Translations under genes and position numbers: made by a program
Origin: Draba incana
Taxonomy: Eukaryota; Streptophyta; Magnoliopsida; Brassicales; Brassicaceae
DNA length: 64,000 nucleotides
Reading direction: 5' to 3'
Assembly (NCBI GenBank): GCA_963576765.1
Contig: OY755210.1
Location: 10,477,222 to 10,541,221, forward strand
Notes under the pieces: generated by a model
Seen by the model: only the letters and a program-made list of their open reading frames with translations
What the model was told of the DNA's origin: nothing
Database searches by the model: none
Shown: positions 10,575-23,547 of the stretch, in pieces
Layout: each line of letters starts with the position of its first letter
Position numbering within the stretch: the first letter of the stretch is position 1

Positions 10575-10950
10575 CACCCATTAGATGACTTACTGTGAAC
10601 AATATTTCGTAACGTGATTAGTTTAATATTAAAGGTATTATAAATTATTAATTATGAAAAGGTAAAATATTGTAGCATGTAAAATTTGATTGAAAATGTC
10701 GCATATGACTTACTCAATAATACGTTGAATAATCATAGCAAACGAAAAACATAAGTATGGTTTAAGAAATTTAAACAAAACAAAAGTCAAATATAAAAAC
10801 TAACAAAGGTTTTGAAACACATTCTTATAGACGACATTCATTTTTTTTGCATTTTATCTTCTGTGTCGGTGATTAAATTTTCAAACTAATCCTAAATTTT
10901 ACTATTGATAGAGTAACATATAGTTGTTCATTAAATAATATATGTCTAGG
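10575..10950. repeat. Left arm of a ~370-bp inverted repeat
   Basis: Reverse-complementing 12057-12425 gives the same succession of blocks seen here: GAACAATATTT-GTAAC, GCATATGACTTACTCAAT, AAAACATAAGTAT-GTTTAAG, AAAACTAACAAAGGTTTTG, GGTGATTAA and TTGATAGAGTAACATAT. Similarity is roughly 80 percent by eye. This arm lacks the Helitron hairpin. A further reversed Helitron-like end (CTAGGTGATCTCCCGCACC) lies at about 10946. Confidence 0.75.
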
Positions 10951-12056
10951 TGATCTCCCGCACCTTGTGAGAGTTATAATATATTTTAAAATTTTAAATA
11001 TTAATTTATATAAAGTTAAAGAAATGTGTATGGTGTTTTATGATTCGGTAAATGAAGTTATGATTTTAAGTTCAATTTTTGTTGTCTAATTAAGAGCGGT
11101 GGAAAAAAACCTCTTAGTTTTTTAGTTAAGCTTATAGTTCCATATGAATGTTTGGGAACTCTCCAATTTAGTAAAAATGGCTAAGACGTGATGCCATTAT
11201 GCTACATTGAGCTTCATGAATAACAAACATAACCACATCTCATCTCATATGAAACATTCAATGCTTCAACACAAACTTTACAACAATCCAAAAACCAAAA
11301 GATATGATTGTTATTTTGCAATAGACAAAACATAAAAAAGTGTCTAAATTAGAATAGAAAAAAAATCTTTTGTTCTTATAACACTAACCTATGACGTGAA
11401 GATGATATACTTGCCACCACCAAGTTCTTTCACGACACATATATGCACCTCCCTTATTAAAGACACTAACCTGGACATGATATACATCACAAAAACCTTT
11501 ACCCTCCTCTAATCAATATCCTACACATATTCAAATGCGTTACTGAACGAAACAAATAGTCTAACAAACCTTAACCCTAAATACTAAATCATAATATAAC
11601 ATAGTTAACTCAAACATTAATAATATTAATATTTTAGAATAGTGACAATTTTGAAAAGTGACATGTCAAAAGTGGCATATCTCAAAAAAAATTCTATATT
11701 AGTCTTCAATATCATTTAAAATTTGGCAAAACAGTTACTCTAGATCTTTCAAACATCAATAATCCTTAGATATATGAAAAAATAATTAACAAAAAAAAAT
11801 GTAGAAACGAATACCCTATATTAACTCCAAATACTTTACACACATGAAAAAATATTAAAAATCTTTTTTGCATTTTGTGATACAATCTAGACACGTTTTC
11901 ATAGGTTTCATTTTCTTAAGAACATGGATGAAACTTTTTATGAGATTTCTAGGTTTTGTAATCAATCATGGTTCGGGTTTGATGTTTCCTAAAAGAAAAT
12001 GTTTGATACCTAAGCATTGTTTTAGCTTAAAGATTGGTGTTCTTATCATGTGTTTT

Positions 12057-12425
12057 CCTAACATTGATCCTAGACATGTATTCTCAATCATATGTTACTC
12101 TATCAGCAGTATAATTTAGGAATAGACTGAAAATCTTAATCACCGGCAAAAAAGGTAAAGTGCAGAAAAAATGAAAGTCGTGTACAAGAAAAAGTTACAA
12201 AACCTTTGTTAGTTTTTTATATTTATTTATTTTTGTTTAAATTTCTTAAACTATACTTATGTTTTTCGTCATTGAGTAAGTCATATGCAACATTTTTAGT
12301 CTAATTTTACATGTTACGTTATTTTAGCTTTTCATAACTATTAATTGATAGTACCTTCAATATTAAAACTAACCATGTTACAAAATATTGTTCATACCCG
12401 CACATGGTGCGGACAAGTCACCTAG
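12057..12425. repeat. Right arm of the ~370-bp inverted repeat (Helitron 3' end)
   Basis: Partner of 10575-10950 in opposite orientation. It ends with the intact Helitron 3' hairpin and CTAG. The plus-strand frame 11868-12119 runs into this arm and has no recognisable product. Confidence 0.75.
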
Positions 12426-12722
12426 TTTTACATATTCAATTAAAAAAATTGGATATATGTAAAATGAATATATATATATATATATAAAATATAAATAAAC
12501 GACATCAAAGAATCATAGAAAACAATATTAAATATAACTATATATATCATTTCACTAAAGAGGTTTGTGATCTAAAGAGAAAATAAAAAAATTCACTACA
12601 AGATTGAAACATTTCACTAAAGACAAGATAATAAGGTGAAAATTTGGAATATATCTTATCTATTCAAAAAAAAATATTTTAAGTTTATAGAAGTATAAAA
12701 GAAAATTTAAAAGTGTTATAAT

Positions 12723-14065
12723 TGTGACACCCCGGTTCCAGAGCATATATGGTATATGCGGTATATGCGGAGAGGCTTAAAAGAATTGATTTGGCTACCA
12801 ATGTCACTAAAGTGCACTTATCTTTTTCGGTCATAGGTTTTAAGAGAACTCCAGAGTTAAGCGTGCTTGAGCTGGAGTAGTTTTAGGATGGGTGACCTAC
12901 TGGAAAGTCATTTTCTGTACCGTGTAAGTGAAGTCAAAACACGAGGAAAGATCGCGTGGTGATTTGCAGGATTAGTGAACATGACTTCCGAGCCTCTCGG
13001 ACTAACGCACCGATCGTCAGACATGGTGGGCCCACAGACCTGTGAGTGGACAAAGGCCCATGGGAGGGGCGATCGGGGCGTTACAAGTGGTATCAGAGTG
13101 AACCCTGACATCTGTGAATAGTCAGATTGTCGGGGTAACGATCTTGGTATGCGCAACGGGTCATTGCGATCTGTTAGTGGGGGTGATTATGACACACTAA
13201 GAAGCATGGAAACTCTATTTTACGACGTTTCACGCTCCGGAATCGGAATCGGAATCGGAATCGGATTCTCTTGGAATCTTCGTGGAATCGCGATTCCAAA
13301 AATTACCAATTTGGAAGCGGTTTGGAAGCATCCGATTTCATTTTGGAATCACCACGGAAGCATATCTTTTATTTTGGAAACGTGAAAACGTAAATTTTAG
13401 GAAGTTTAAGGATTATTTTGTAATTTTTATAACTTAAAAAGAATAAAAAAACCCTAAAGAAATAGGAATTGTCATATTCCCTAATCACAACGACTCATAA
13501 TTATTCAAACGATTTTTTCAGTTTAATCTTGAATATTTTTAAAATGAGGCTTAATTTTGAATATTTGATAATTGATACAATATATATATATATATAATAT
13601 ACGCTTTCAAAACGTACCCGATTCCTAATTTTTTCAAAAAAATCGCTTCCGCGTTTCTGAGCGTTTCGCTTCCACGTACCCGATTCCGATTTCATGCAAC
13701 ATAGGTGACACCCCGGTTCCAGAGCATATATGGTATATACAGTATATGCGGAGAGGCTTAAAAGAATTGATTTGACTACCTATGTCACCAAAGTGCACTT
13801 ATCTTGTCGGTCGCAGGTTTTGAGAGAACTCAAAAGTTAAGCGTGCTTGAGCTGGAGTAGTTTCAGGATGGGTGACCTACTGGAAAGTCATTTCATGTAC
13901 TGTGTAAGTGAGGTCAAAACACGGGGAAAGATCGCGTGGTGATTTGCAGGGTTAGTAAACATGACTTCCGAGCCTCTCGGACTAATGCACCGATCGTCGG
14001 ACATGGTGGACCCACAGACCTGTGAGTGGGCAGGGGCCCACGGGAGGGGCGGTCGGGGCGTTACA
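12723..14065 (+). mobile_element. Cassandra TRIM with a nested insertion
   Basis: The 5' LTR 12723-13085 starts TGTGACACCCCGG and ends GGCGTTACA. The internal domain 13086-about 13187 begins with primer-binding site GTGGTATCAGAGTG. The 3' LTR resumes at 13704-14065. Perfect 5-bp duplications ATAAT flank the whole unit (12718-12722 and 14066-14070). The first bases of the 3' LTR (TATGACAC, 13188-13195) are separated from the rest by a roughly 0.5-kb insertion. Each LTR has the 5S-like segment (A box near 12855, C box near 12885). It is in the opposite orientation to the Cassandra at 6972-8260. Confidence 0.92.
13196..13703. mobile_element. Small DNA element inside the Cassandra 3' LTR
   Basis: It separates TATGACAC from GGTGACAC, both close to the first eight bases of the LTR (TGTGACAC). 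An 8-bp target duplication with one change on each side is therefore likely. The ends are loosely inverted: TAAGAAGCATGGAAA versus TATGTTGCATGAAAT. The interior has GGAATCGGAATC repeats and inverted GATTCC steps. This fits a hAT-type MITE, but the exact ends are uncertain. Confidence 0.55.
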
Positions 14066-14070
14066 ATAAT

Positions 14071-14439
14071 ACCATTACTCTTATATATAAAAAAAGAAGA
14101 AGTTAATGTCACATTATTTATGAATTGTACAACAAATAAAACAACATATATAATCTATTTAACATATCACATGTAAAAATAGAGTTTTATACCATGATAT
14201 TTGATAAATTTATATTTGAATCAAATACTTTTAAACCAATAATAATCTAGAAAAAAATATTTTTAAAACATTTTTAAAAAGTAAAAGGATTAAGATTATA
14301 TATATATATATATATACACATATAATTGTTAAACAAAATAACAAAAACAAACAAAATTAACAACTAAATCTAAACTTATCGTTAAATGTAATAGAAATGT
14401 AAAACAAAAAAATCGCGCATCGCACGAGTTATACACTAG
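14071..14439 (+). mobile_element. Helitron 3' terminus
   Basis: A hairpin CGCGC-ATC-GCACG with one mismatch lies at 14414-14426, followed nine bases later by CTAG (14436-14439) and T. This is the 3' end structure of Helitrons. The 5' end was not identified. The second Cassandra may have inserted into this Helitron. The start coordinate given is only the beginning of the clearly separate DNA. Confidence 0.5.
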
Positions 14440-17265
14440 TCAAATATAGTTAAACAAGAAGATTGCATTTTACTTTTAGATGAGTTAAGCAAATTCATTT
14501 ACGAGTTTTCAGAGAAAAAGGTAATATACATTTGACATGAATTTACATGTAGATGTGTTCATGTAGCAATATATGTGATATGATGATGACGCTGATCCTC
14601 AAGGGTTAAAAGTAAGCGAAGGGTTTCTTGTAATACCATAGAATGTTGTGAGTCAGTGATTAGGTTAACGATCTGGGAATTAAGCTCACAAGATGAATAG
14701 AAGTCTATAACTATTGTTTTAATTACTGATTATAACCAAAAAAAAAAGTAATTGTATTTTAATCCCTAAAATAATTATAGTCATTAGAGGGGACAATCTT
14801 GGTTTATAAGCTACATCCATCATGTCGAACAAAAAAAAAGAAAAAAAAGCTACCACCAACATTATTGATTTGAAAAAATTAGCCATGTTTACTTCCAAAT
14901 ATAAAAGACCAAAGATAAAAACAGACAAATTAGAGAGAACAATGACTAAGCGACGAAATTATGATTGTTGAATGAACGGAATATTCGGTGGCAATGCATA
15001 TATTATATACTAATAACAGATTGCAGACTATAAAGTTCAAGCTTATGAACCATTGGAACCAATCAAGACGATAAATTTTGAGATTATAATTGGTATTAGA
15101 ATTTATAATTTACATACTGAAGGAGTGCAATATTACATTGAGACGACATATACATAATTGAATTTCATAGTTTTAGGCTCCGTTCGGTAAACATTAGAGA
15201 AAATATAGAAGAATAAAGTGAAACATATATTACAGGGGATATATATTATTTAAAATTTCTGTGAAATTAAAAAATTGTATGTCAAAGCAGAATAGATATT
15301 TTAAAGACCGGACCGGGGAAGATCTTTTGAGTGGGACTTTGGACAACACAGGCAAACAATGTCGTCGCGAAAACTATCGCCAGTTTCATGTCCTTCCAAA
15401 GTCTTTCTCGTTTTTTAAATTATTATGTAAAGTTTACATTTTTTTTTTCTTTTTTAAAGACATTATGTTTTAGTTGAAGACTTAACAGTACAAGCAATTC
15501 AGTTGTTTAGCTGACCTTTGAAAGTTTCTCCATCAACTATTTCAGTTTTTTTGTTTTTTTCTTAGATTTAAGCATTTTGTTTTTGTCTAAATTTTCCATT
15601 AGAATCATGAATATGTGATTACTATACTTAATTTAATATAATTGTGTATGCATATCTTTGTCCTCTAGACTAATTAAGATCATCTTTTAACATGTGAACA
15701 AGTTTCCATTTAAACATATAAACTGTTTTTTATATATTCTAAGAATTTTACACATCAAATATGCATTGCGTAATTTTTTTTGAAAACCCTACAAATAATT
15801 TGGAACGGTCATGTTCCAGACTCAAAATTACCTCCCTCGCTATTCTTTTGTTTGGTCATTGACCAATTTCTAATTAAGTCTTGCTCATACGAATATACAG
15901 ATTTGTATTATAAATTTAGATGGATTTCAAATCTTATCAGGATAAGAAATAATTCATGCATGATCTTGTTAACAGTAGATAGTAATTTGATAAAATCAAT
16001 AACAAACTATGACTTGTGGAAGAGGATATAACCTAGCTTATACTTTAGCATTGTTTTCCACACAAAAGAAATTTTAATAGAGATTCTGCTTATTGAACCA
16101 CAAAGAAAACTTCGGATAGAACAACAGACGTCGGGACAAATTTTTGAAAATTAAGTTTCTCAAGCAACCGCGTGAGGATTGATTGATTCTTTCTCAATTT
16201 ATCTTGAATAGTTAATGAAAACAAAAATAGCAAAAAGAATGTTGTAACGTTAAATAATTTAAATTTGGCAAACTCTAACAAATGTTTTTTACGTATGTTA
16301 CATCATCAGAGATATTTGATTTTTATATTACAGATGAAATTTATCAATGATATCTAATTTGCTTGTAGCACATCTATTCACAATTAATGGACAACTTCAC
16401 GGAAGATTCCATAATGGATGATTTTACTGCAACATACGTATCAACAACAAACGATTTTACCTGCATAACACTTATAATAGTAGAAAAAATTATATTTAAC
16501 ACATGAAACTAGATATACGATTTTACCTATAATACGCTGGAACTTCCAATAAGTTTAACATCCATGATTAGAAATCGAACTTCACATTTGATGTAAAACG
16601 AGTAATTTTTTTACCACTAGACCAAATTAAGAGCTTCCACAAATTCTGGCAAATTTAAGAATGTTTTCTTTTAAATTCAAAACACTGGGAAACAATCCCT
16701 ACAATTTTGTACATAGAAAAGTGGTTGACATTACCTCTTCTTTTTCAATTTTTAAGGGTCGACATTATTGTCTTATCTATTGCAAAACATTTCATTTTGG
16801 CAGTTAGTTAACTATAAATGAAATTAACAGTTTAACATATAAGAAAGTATTCATTCAAAAAAGTTAGGACAAATGATATATAGTAGTAAAAAAACTTCCA
16901 AGTGTTTGATGTGTGTGTATTATAGATGGAATTGTAGTGCAGCTTTGGAGAGTTTGCTGCACCAACTTTACTCCTACCAAAACACTTCAAGCTGAATGAT
17001 TCCTTTATTATTCTAAGTGGAACGTGAAAACATACGTATACAAAATATACTACTATACGGAAAACATTTTAAATTTTTAAAAGACATACATGCACGTCTA
17101 CGTCCGACGCAAATCTGTAAACATGTAATTGTGACGTCCCTGGTTTCGGTGCGTGTCTATTCATCATATTTCTGGTTCAACATATTACAAAATCAGATTA
17201 CACGTAATTTTTCTTGTGAACTACCGTAAACTGATCATTTGAAAAATGTATATACTAAACAACAC
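14440..17265. other. Unassigned AT-rich region
   Basis: No host gene, transposon end or structured repeat was recognised. Open frames here (for example 14719-14928, 15261-15473 and 16090-16281) are short, low-complexity and lack family motifs. Confidence 0.4.
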
Positions 17266-17272
17266 ATGTAAT

Positions 17273-17625
17273 CATGGGCGGATCCATAAAAAGACCTAAA
17301 TAACAAAAAAAAAATGTCAAAAAAATAGGTGAGCTAGGTTAATTAATTAGGGATTTTTAATAAAAATCTAGAAAAACATAAGTGGACTTCAAGACTTAAG
17401 TTACTAATTTTGTTTTGTCAAATGGGTATAAATTTTTTTTTTTTTTTGGAATTTTATCTAATTTTTTATTGGGTGCACAATTCTAAATATTAGCGAGTGC
17501 ATATAAGAAGTTACATAAGAAAATGCTTTGCACATGAGAAGTTACATAAGAAAATACATTAATTAAAAAAAAAAAACTATGGGGACACATGCACCCTCTT
17601 CCTCTATATGCTGCATCCGCCACTG
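17273..17625. mobile_element. Non-autonomous hAT element, 353 bp
   Basis: The ends are inverted: CATGGGCGGATCC on the left and CAGTGGCGGATGC on the right (reverse complement). A 7-bp duplication ATGTAAT flanks it (17266-17272 and 17626-17632); an eighth base differs. The size and duplication length fit a hAT MITE. Confidence 0.75.
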
Positions 17626-17632
17626 ATGTAAT

Positions 17633-19870
17633 ACTCTGATATTGTGTCATTCAATCTCAATACCGTCACATGTTAAAGTAAATAGGGTCGCAATAGATGG
17701 TCTTCTGTGCTTGGGTGTGTGACCTCTAAACCATACGAATGAGTGCCAATGTTTAATGGTGCGAATGAAAATACTCACTCTGTGCACATGTACCAAAATG
17801 CAAAATTTAGGTGGTATCTATACATTGTTGGTACGTAGAAATGTTAGGAGTTAGAAGAAGCCATGCATTAGATGACAAAACAATGATCGTCACCTTGCGT
17901 GCATGGGAAAGGTTCCTTTAGTCTAACCACGTAATCCTTTATTTTAGGCTTTCACATTTGTTGACCAAACTTACTACTTTTAATATTCTACTTCTTGTTT
18001 ACTACAATTATTACAAAATTTCTCAGTAATCACCTTGGTTTTCCCATTACCAACTCGTTTTAATATTCTCTATATGCCCAATTTTATTCGTCAATTTGGG
18101 AATAGTTAATTTTGTCAGATTAATAAACTTCCATTAACGACAAAAACAAAGAGCTTCCATTAAGTTTTTTTGTCTATATAACAAAAAAAAAAACAAATTT
18201 CCATGAAAAATGTAACAGTGGTTCATACCAAAAAGTATGAGTTTTATTGTAATTTAAAAAGTAGTAATATGAATCTTGCTACTTGTAAACACATATTCAT
18301 CACTTTTAGTGTTAAATGATTTCAGCGACTAATTACCTTTCGTAATGCTATAGATATATATATATATATATACATTACTGAGGAAGAAGCTTAATGACTG
18401 TATATAGTTAAGACACACGACCAGTCATTATATTCTTCCAATGAGAAGCGACGGTGCAACATCATTGCCAATCTTTTAGCAAAAAAGAAAAAAACATCAT
18501 CGTCAATCAATGAATATATATGTGAAAAAAAAATGAAAAAAAATTGTTTCAAAAAAAAAATATGTGGAAAAAAAGGAGTTATTTTATCCACAAAAAAAAA
18601 GAGTTATAAATTGTTGTGAGGTGACTACTAGAAACTATTTACTAATGCCCATACATACATCTACAACTTTGTACATACATATGCTTACTTGGTAATACTT
18701 GTACAACATAAATTGAATTTCATTCACATCTGACCGCTGACCAAATTAGCAATTAATTGATTTGCATATATAAATACAGCTTATCTAATCCATCTACAAA
18801 GAAGATTATTTTATATAAATTTGATTTACCAAACCCCCAGAAACAATGCATTACCACAAGGGAGACACTTCACGGATATCGTGCCCAATATGACCACATA
18901 AATCTCGGTAGAATTTTGCTCTTAACTAATTTGTTTTGAACTATCGTATTCCATTGTATATAGCTATGGAATAATTTTTTTAACAAGAAAAAAAGGCTAT
19001 GGAATCATTTATCATTATTGTCAATGTGCATTTATTTTGTTTTGGATTCAGTATATATCGAGTATCCGAATTTTTTCAAAAATGTTCGACTAATTCTAGA
19101 AGTGAGCAAGCTTCTTGATAATTACTTTCTCGCAAGTCTACGTAGAAGCATCCAAAGCGAATCTTAAGAGACCAAATGTTTTACGGACAAAGTTTTTCAC
19201 AAAGTTGAATCGAACACTTGAGATGTAGATATTGTACGTTTCAAACAAACAAATATATGTTGAAAATCTACATACGTGGCAGGATTGTGTTAATTAGAAA
19301 CCAATAGCTACATCATTTTATTTTTTGGCAACAACATAATAAGATTACATTACCACAAACTTACAAAGGAAACCTTATGGCTTACAATACTAGCACATGC
19401 AATTCGCAAGCCTGTCCCAATAGCTACATCTCTTTCTCCAAAATTTGGTGGTTTTATCAACTATTGCGTTTGAAGTCACCTGAATCACATTCTACGTGAT
19501 GCACGAGTACTCGTTTTAAATCACGCAAAAAGTTGTCTAATTTCTTTTCGAACTTAAACTAACAAAAGTTCCCACATGTATATAGCTTAAACATTGAAAA
19601 TAAAATTATAACAAACAACAATTATTTTTCTTTCTAAAAATGCCTGAAAATACGCGACTCATGGTACGTATATGCTTGGTAGAAAACTAAATATAAATTC
19701 TTCCGTTTCAAATGAAAAAGGCGACATAGATTTTGTCTAAGAAATTAGTTAATAAAAATACCAAAAACAAAAACATTAGTCAAACAAATTACACTAAAGA
19801 AAGCCAAGTGTTACGGTCGAAAAATTATCAGCTATTATACTATATATTAAAATGTATCATCAATCTTCCA
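17633..19870. other. Long 5' flank of the MYB93-like gene
   Basis: About 2.2 kb of AT-rich intergenic DNA with a (TA)n run near 18352-18371. No gene or transposon end was recognised. It presumably contains distal regulatory DNA of the MYB gene. Confidence 0.4.
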
Positions 19871-19877
19871 CGAACTG

Positions 19878-19887
19878 TATATAAATA
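19878..19887 (+). promoter_or_regulatory. TATA box of the MYB93-like gene
   Basis: TATATAAATA lies 68 bp upstream of the ATG, a normal spacing for a short plant leader. The leader ends in a GA repeat (AGAGAGAGAGAG) directly before the start codon. Confidence 0.7.
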
Positions 19888-19954
19888 CCAAGTCTTAACC
19901 TAAAGCTTTGGTAGTCTTAGAAAGAGATAAGACAACATAATCAGAGAGAGAGAG

Positions 19955-21252
19955 ATGGGGAGGTCTCCTTGTTGCGATGAGAACGGTCTAAAGAAAGGGC
20001 CATGGACTCCCGAAGAAGATCAAAAGCTTATTGATTACATTCATAAACATGGCCATGGAAGCTGGAGAGCCCTCCCCAAGCTCGCAGGTTTCTTCCTTTT
20101 CATATTCTCAGTTAACTCCAATTCATTGGGTTATAGCAAATTGCCTATATGGTTGTGTATGTATCATTAGATTTATATAGTTTTGATTAAACTTGTGTGT
20201 TTTTAAAACAGATTTGAACCGGTGTGGAAAGAGTTGTAGACTGAGGTGGACAAATTATCTGAGACCAGATATCAAAAGAGGCAAATTTTCCGCGGAAGAA
20301 GAGCAAACAATCCTCCACCTCCATTCCATCCTCGGGAATAAGTAAGCGATTGCAACATAAATATTTTTCGTTATATAACTTTGAATGAAATTTCGCATAA
20401 CTAATAGTTTTGGTTTTAATCATGCATAGATGGTCCGCTATCGCCACACATTTGCAAGGACGTACGGATAATGAGATCAAGAACTTTTGGAACACACACC
20501 TAAAGAAGAAATTGATTCAAATGGGAATCGATCCCGTGACTCATCAACCAAGAACCGACCTCTTCGCAAGCTTACCTCAGCTCATAGCCTTAGCCAATCT
20601 AAAAGACCTCATTGAACAAACATCACAATACTCGACCATTCAAGCAGAAGCTGCTCAACTAGCCAAGCTACAATATCTCCAGTGCATGCTTAATTCCCCG
20701 GCATCATTAACCAGTAACAACAATAGCCCGAGTAGTATTCTTGATATCGATCAGAACCATGCCATGAACCTCTTAAACTCAATGGTCTCTTGGAAAAAAG
20801 ACCAAAACCCGGGATATAATCCGGCTCTTGAACTTGAAGCTAACGATCAAAATCAAGGTTTATTTTCACTCGGGTCCATTATTAACTCAACCACCCAACC
20901 ACTCCAACAACAACAATTCCATTTAAACAATAGTCCTAGTGAGCTACCATCACAAAGTGACCCACTTCTTGATCATCTCCCTTTCAATCTCCAAACACCT
21001 TTGAATAGTGAAGATCACTTTATGGACCATTTAGTCAAACATCCAAATGAACAAGATCAAGATCATGAAGATCCATCTTCATGGGTCCTACCTTCTCTTA
21101 TAGACCACAAACCTAACGATGCTCCTCCATCTCTTCCTCAAAACATTCCGGCCGATGCAAGCAGCAGCTCCAGCTATGGGGGTGGAGACGGTTCTTCGCT
21201 TTATTGGCCTGACTTTTGCTTCGACGATAGCATCATCAACGATATTTCTTAA
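19955..21252 (+). CDS. MYB93: R2R3-MYB transcription factor, MYB93 type
   Basis: Three exons, 19955-20087, 20212-20341 and 20430-21252, give 361 residues; splice sites are canonical. R2 (about residues 13-63) and R3 (about 66-114) carry the regularly spaced tryptophans (GPWTPEEDQ, GSWRALPK, CRLRWTNYLRP, NKWSAIATHLQGRTDNEIKN). After the repeats come GIDPVTHQPRTDLFASLPQL and ALANLKDLIEQ, diagnostic of the MYB53/MYB92/MYB93 subgroup. The acidic C-terminus ends WPDFCFDDSIINDIS. In Arabidopsis MYB93 is an endodermal, auxin-inducible nuclear regulator that restrains lateral root development and, with MYB53 and MYB92, takes part in suberin control. The two intron positions are those conserved in R2R3-MYB genes. 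MYB92 or MYB53 are the alternatives; the tail and the chromosomal neighbours favour MYB93. Confidence 0.93.
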
Positions 21253-23510
21253 GTAGCCTTGGCTTAATTGCTTTTTTTTTAATTCTGTAATTAGGGTTTT
21301 TATCATACGCCGGTCTCGTCGGCATGTATACGTTTCGTCAAGGTTGAGTTTTTTTTTATTTATAAATCTTTTATTTGTTATGGTCCTCATGTTAGTGTCT
21401 TGTAAGGTATAGCCCGTTTATACGTTCCAATCTATTTTTATGTAATTAGACACGACATATCTGTTTTCCCCCTTATTATATATATAACGAAACGACTTAT
21501 GTTAGAGGTATGTGTGTACATAGATTCCACTAATACATACTTATATGTTAAAATTGTTTGTAAGCGATATTCGTCATTTTTCTACTGGTCAAGTCAACAT
21601 TATGTGAGAGAGAGAGATGTATGTAACTGTAAACGCCATTTGTATAATAATTGCAAAGTATAGAGTTATTATTATTTCGTTATGAATTAAGTATATAAGT
21701 TGATTAATGTCAAGAATGTGATAATATATAAATACACAAATGCACGACGACTAACTTATGAAGCTTTTGCAAGTTTTCTAAAATAATAAGTAATCTACTC
21801 TGCAACCACTCTGAAAGGGGCATCGAGTTTCCTGCGTGGGTAGTTAGAAAATATTTCCTGCTTGTCTTTCAAGATTTTGACCTCTAATCATTCTAAATTA
21901 ATTATGATTTAGTTTTTGGCAGCTTACTGTACGCGACACTTAAATAATCTTCGAAAGACAAATATCTTGAGCATGCCAAATTTATTACTAGAAATTAACT
22001 AGGGCTCTGGATGAAGAAAAGGTAATCAAGCGTGCTTTTAATCAAATATTTTGTAAATTCCACAACAAATATGAAGAAAAAATAACCTTTTTCTTCTTAG
22101 ACCTTTAGAACTGATCAGTTATTTTGGGCCTTTGATACAGGCCCACAACAAATTAGTGTAGAGAGCTTTGAGTTCGCACTTCCGCATACACACATAAAAC
22201 GGAGGTCCGCACTATACGAGATATATGCAGATTTTTTTACATGGGTGAAAGTGGCACTATTATAAGTTTCTATTTATTTAATAGTTCTTTCTAGTATAAG
22301 GATTTTCTTTGTATTCTTTACATTATAGAGGGTGATATAGAATTTTACAAATCCGACTAATTCTCAGAGTAATCTAGTCGTCGAATAGTTTGCTTACCGT
22401 GTTTTTATTGTAAAATTTTTTACCAATTGGTTTTTATTGTAAAAATTTAGTTAAAAGAAATTTTCATTATTTTGACTTGATTGCATCTACACAACTTTCC
22501 AATTTTTCCATTGCTATGCAGCTCTATTCTTTGATGATTGTGATGTTTATCAGAACTACAAAACTTCTTTTCACTCATTTCATATTCTACCATTTTAGAT
22601 TTTTTTTAAACGTCTAAATTTATTTGTTATTTATTATAAATTATGAGATTTATTATAAGGACAATTTTATCACGGACGATTCACTATGATCCTATTAGAT
22701 CTACGACATTACTTCTTGTTCCATGCTCATGATAAACACCTTCTATTGCGTGAAATCCCACCTTCTACCATTTTAGATTAAAAAGTTAAAAGAAAAGACT
22801 ATATTTTCCAAAATTAGCTATAAATCTAACTTTTGAAGTTTTGGTGAATAACATTTTATATGACTAACAAAAAAAATCTAGGTTTTTATAGAGAAATAAA
22901 ATGTATATGTAAATAAAATTGGACAAAACATCATTCGCTTTGATTCTTTAAACTCAATCAACTCAATTAGAAAAGTCTTATTATCATAAGCGAAACAAAT
23001 TAAATATTAAAAATTATTTGATATGTCCACATCGTGTATTTCAATTTATAAAGTGAAGTAATTGTTGACAAAAAAAGAAAGTGAAGTAATTAGTTTGATT
23101 TATTTACCGGTAAATTAGAATTAGAATTATCATTGTATATTCTTTTCATGATCATTATAATATAATTTTAAAAGCATATAAGTAATGTATTTTTTTTGTT
23201 CTAATATTGTAGTGGCAATTTTATATATTTTTCATATAAAACATATATTTATTCGATAATTAAGTTCAAAAGTCGTAAAAGAAAAGGTGATATGTTGGAG
23301 ATACTCGGATGCGATTTCTTTTTAATTTTTGGTTGGTATCTTGATTTCATTTTTTCTTGGGTCGAATATCTTGATTTCATATGTTGTTGAATCTTTGCCT
23401 TACCCCCAAAGAGTTTCTCTCACTTTCTCCCAAGGCCTCTTCTATTTGGTGGAGCCATTTTTCTTTTCACATTCTTATAGCACTAATTGTTATGATCAGA
23501 TTTCATGTCT
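21253..23510. other. Intergenic region downstream of MYB93
   Basis: The first few hundred bases are probably 3' untranslated region. The rest is AT-rich and shows no gene. A frame at 23329-23547 has no recognisable domain. Confidence 0.4.
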
Positions 23511-23517
23511 TTTGTGT

Positions 23518-23547
23518 GTAAAGACAAGTCTAGCTCAAACCCAATAG
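23518..23547. repeat. Left arm of an inverted repeat around the copia insertion
   Basis: TAAAGACAAGTCTAGC-CAAACCCAAT occurs here and, in inverted orientation, at 28582-28611 with one mismatch over about 27 bp. Weaker matching (ACAAGCT-AAGA) continues for some 25 bp further inward. Without the copia element the arms would be about 0.8 kb apart. Confidence 0.75.

Larger units (their letters stand above)
9948..12425 (+). mobile_element. Helitron (ATREP-like), probably composite
   Basis: The 3' end has the classic Helitron structure: a hairpin CCGCAC-ATG-GTGCGG at 12398-12412, nine bases, then CTAG at 12422-12425 followed by T. Candidate 5' ends of the form A|TCCCCTTACTATTAAAT occur at 9948 and again at 10094. 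There is no target duplication, as expected for Helitrons. No Rep/helicase was seen, so it is non-autonomous. The interior contains inverted copies of the 3' end (see the inverted repeat), so more than one insertion is probably nested here. Confidence 0.7.

Noticed and set aside
11868..12119. 83-codon plus-strand frame as a gene
   Set aside because: It lies inside a Helitron, is AT-biased and overlaps the inverted-repeat arm; no family motif.
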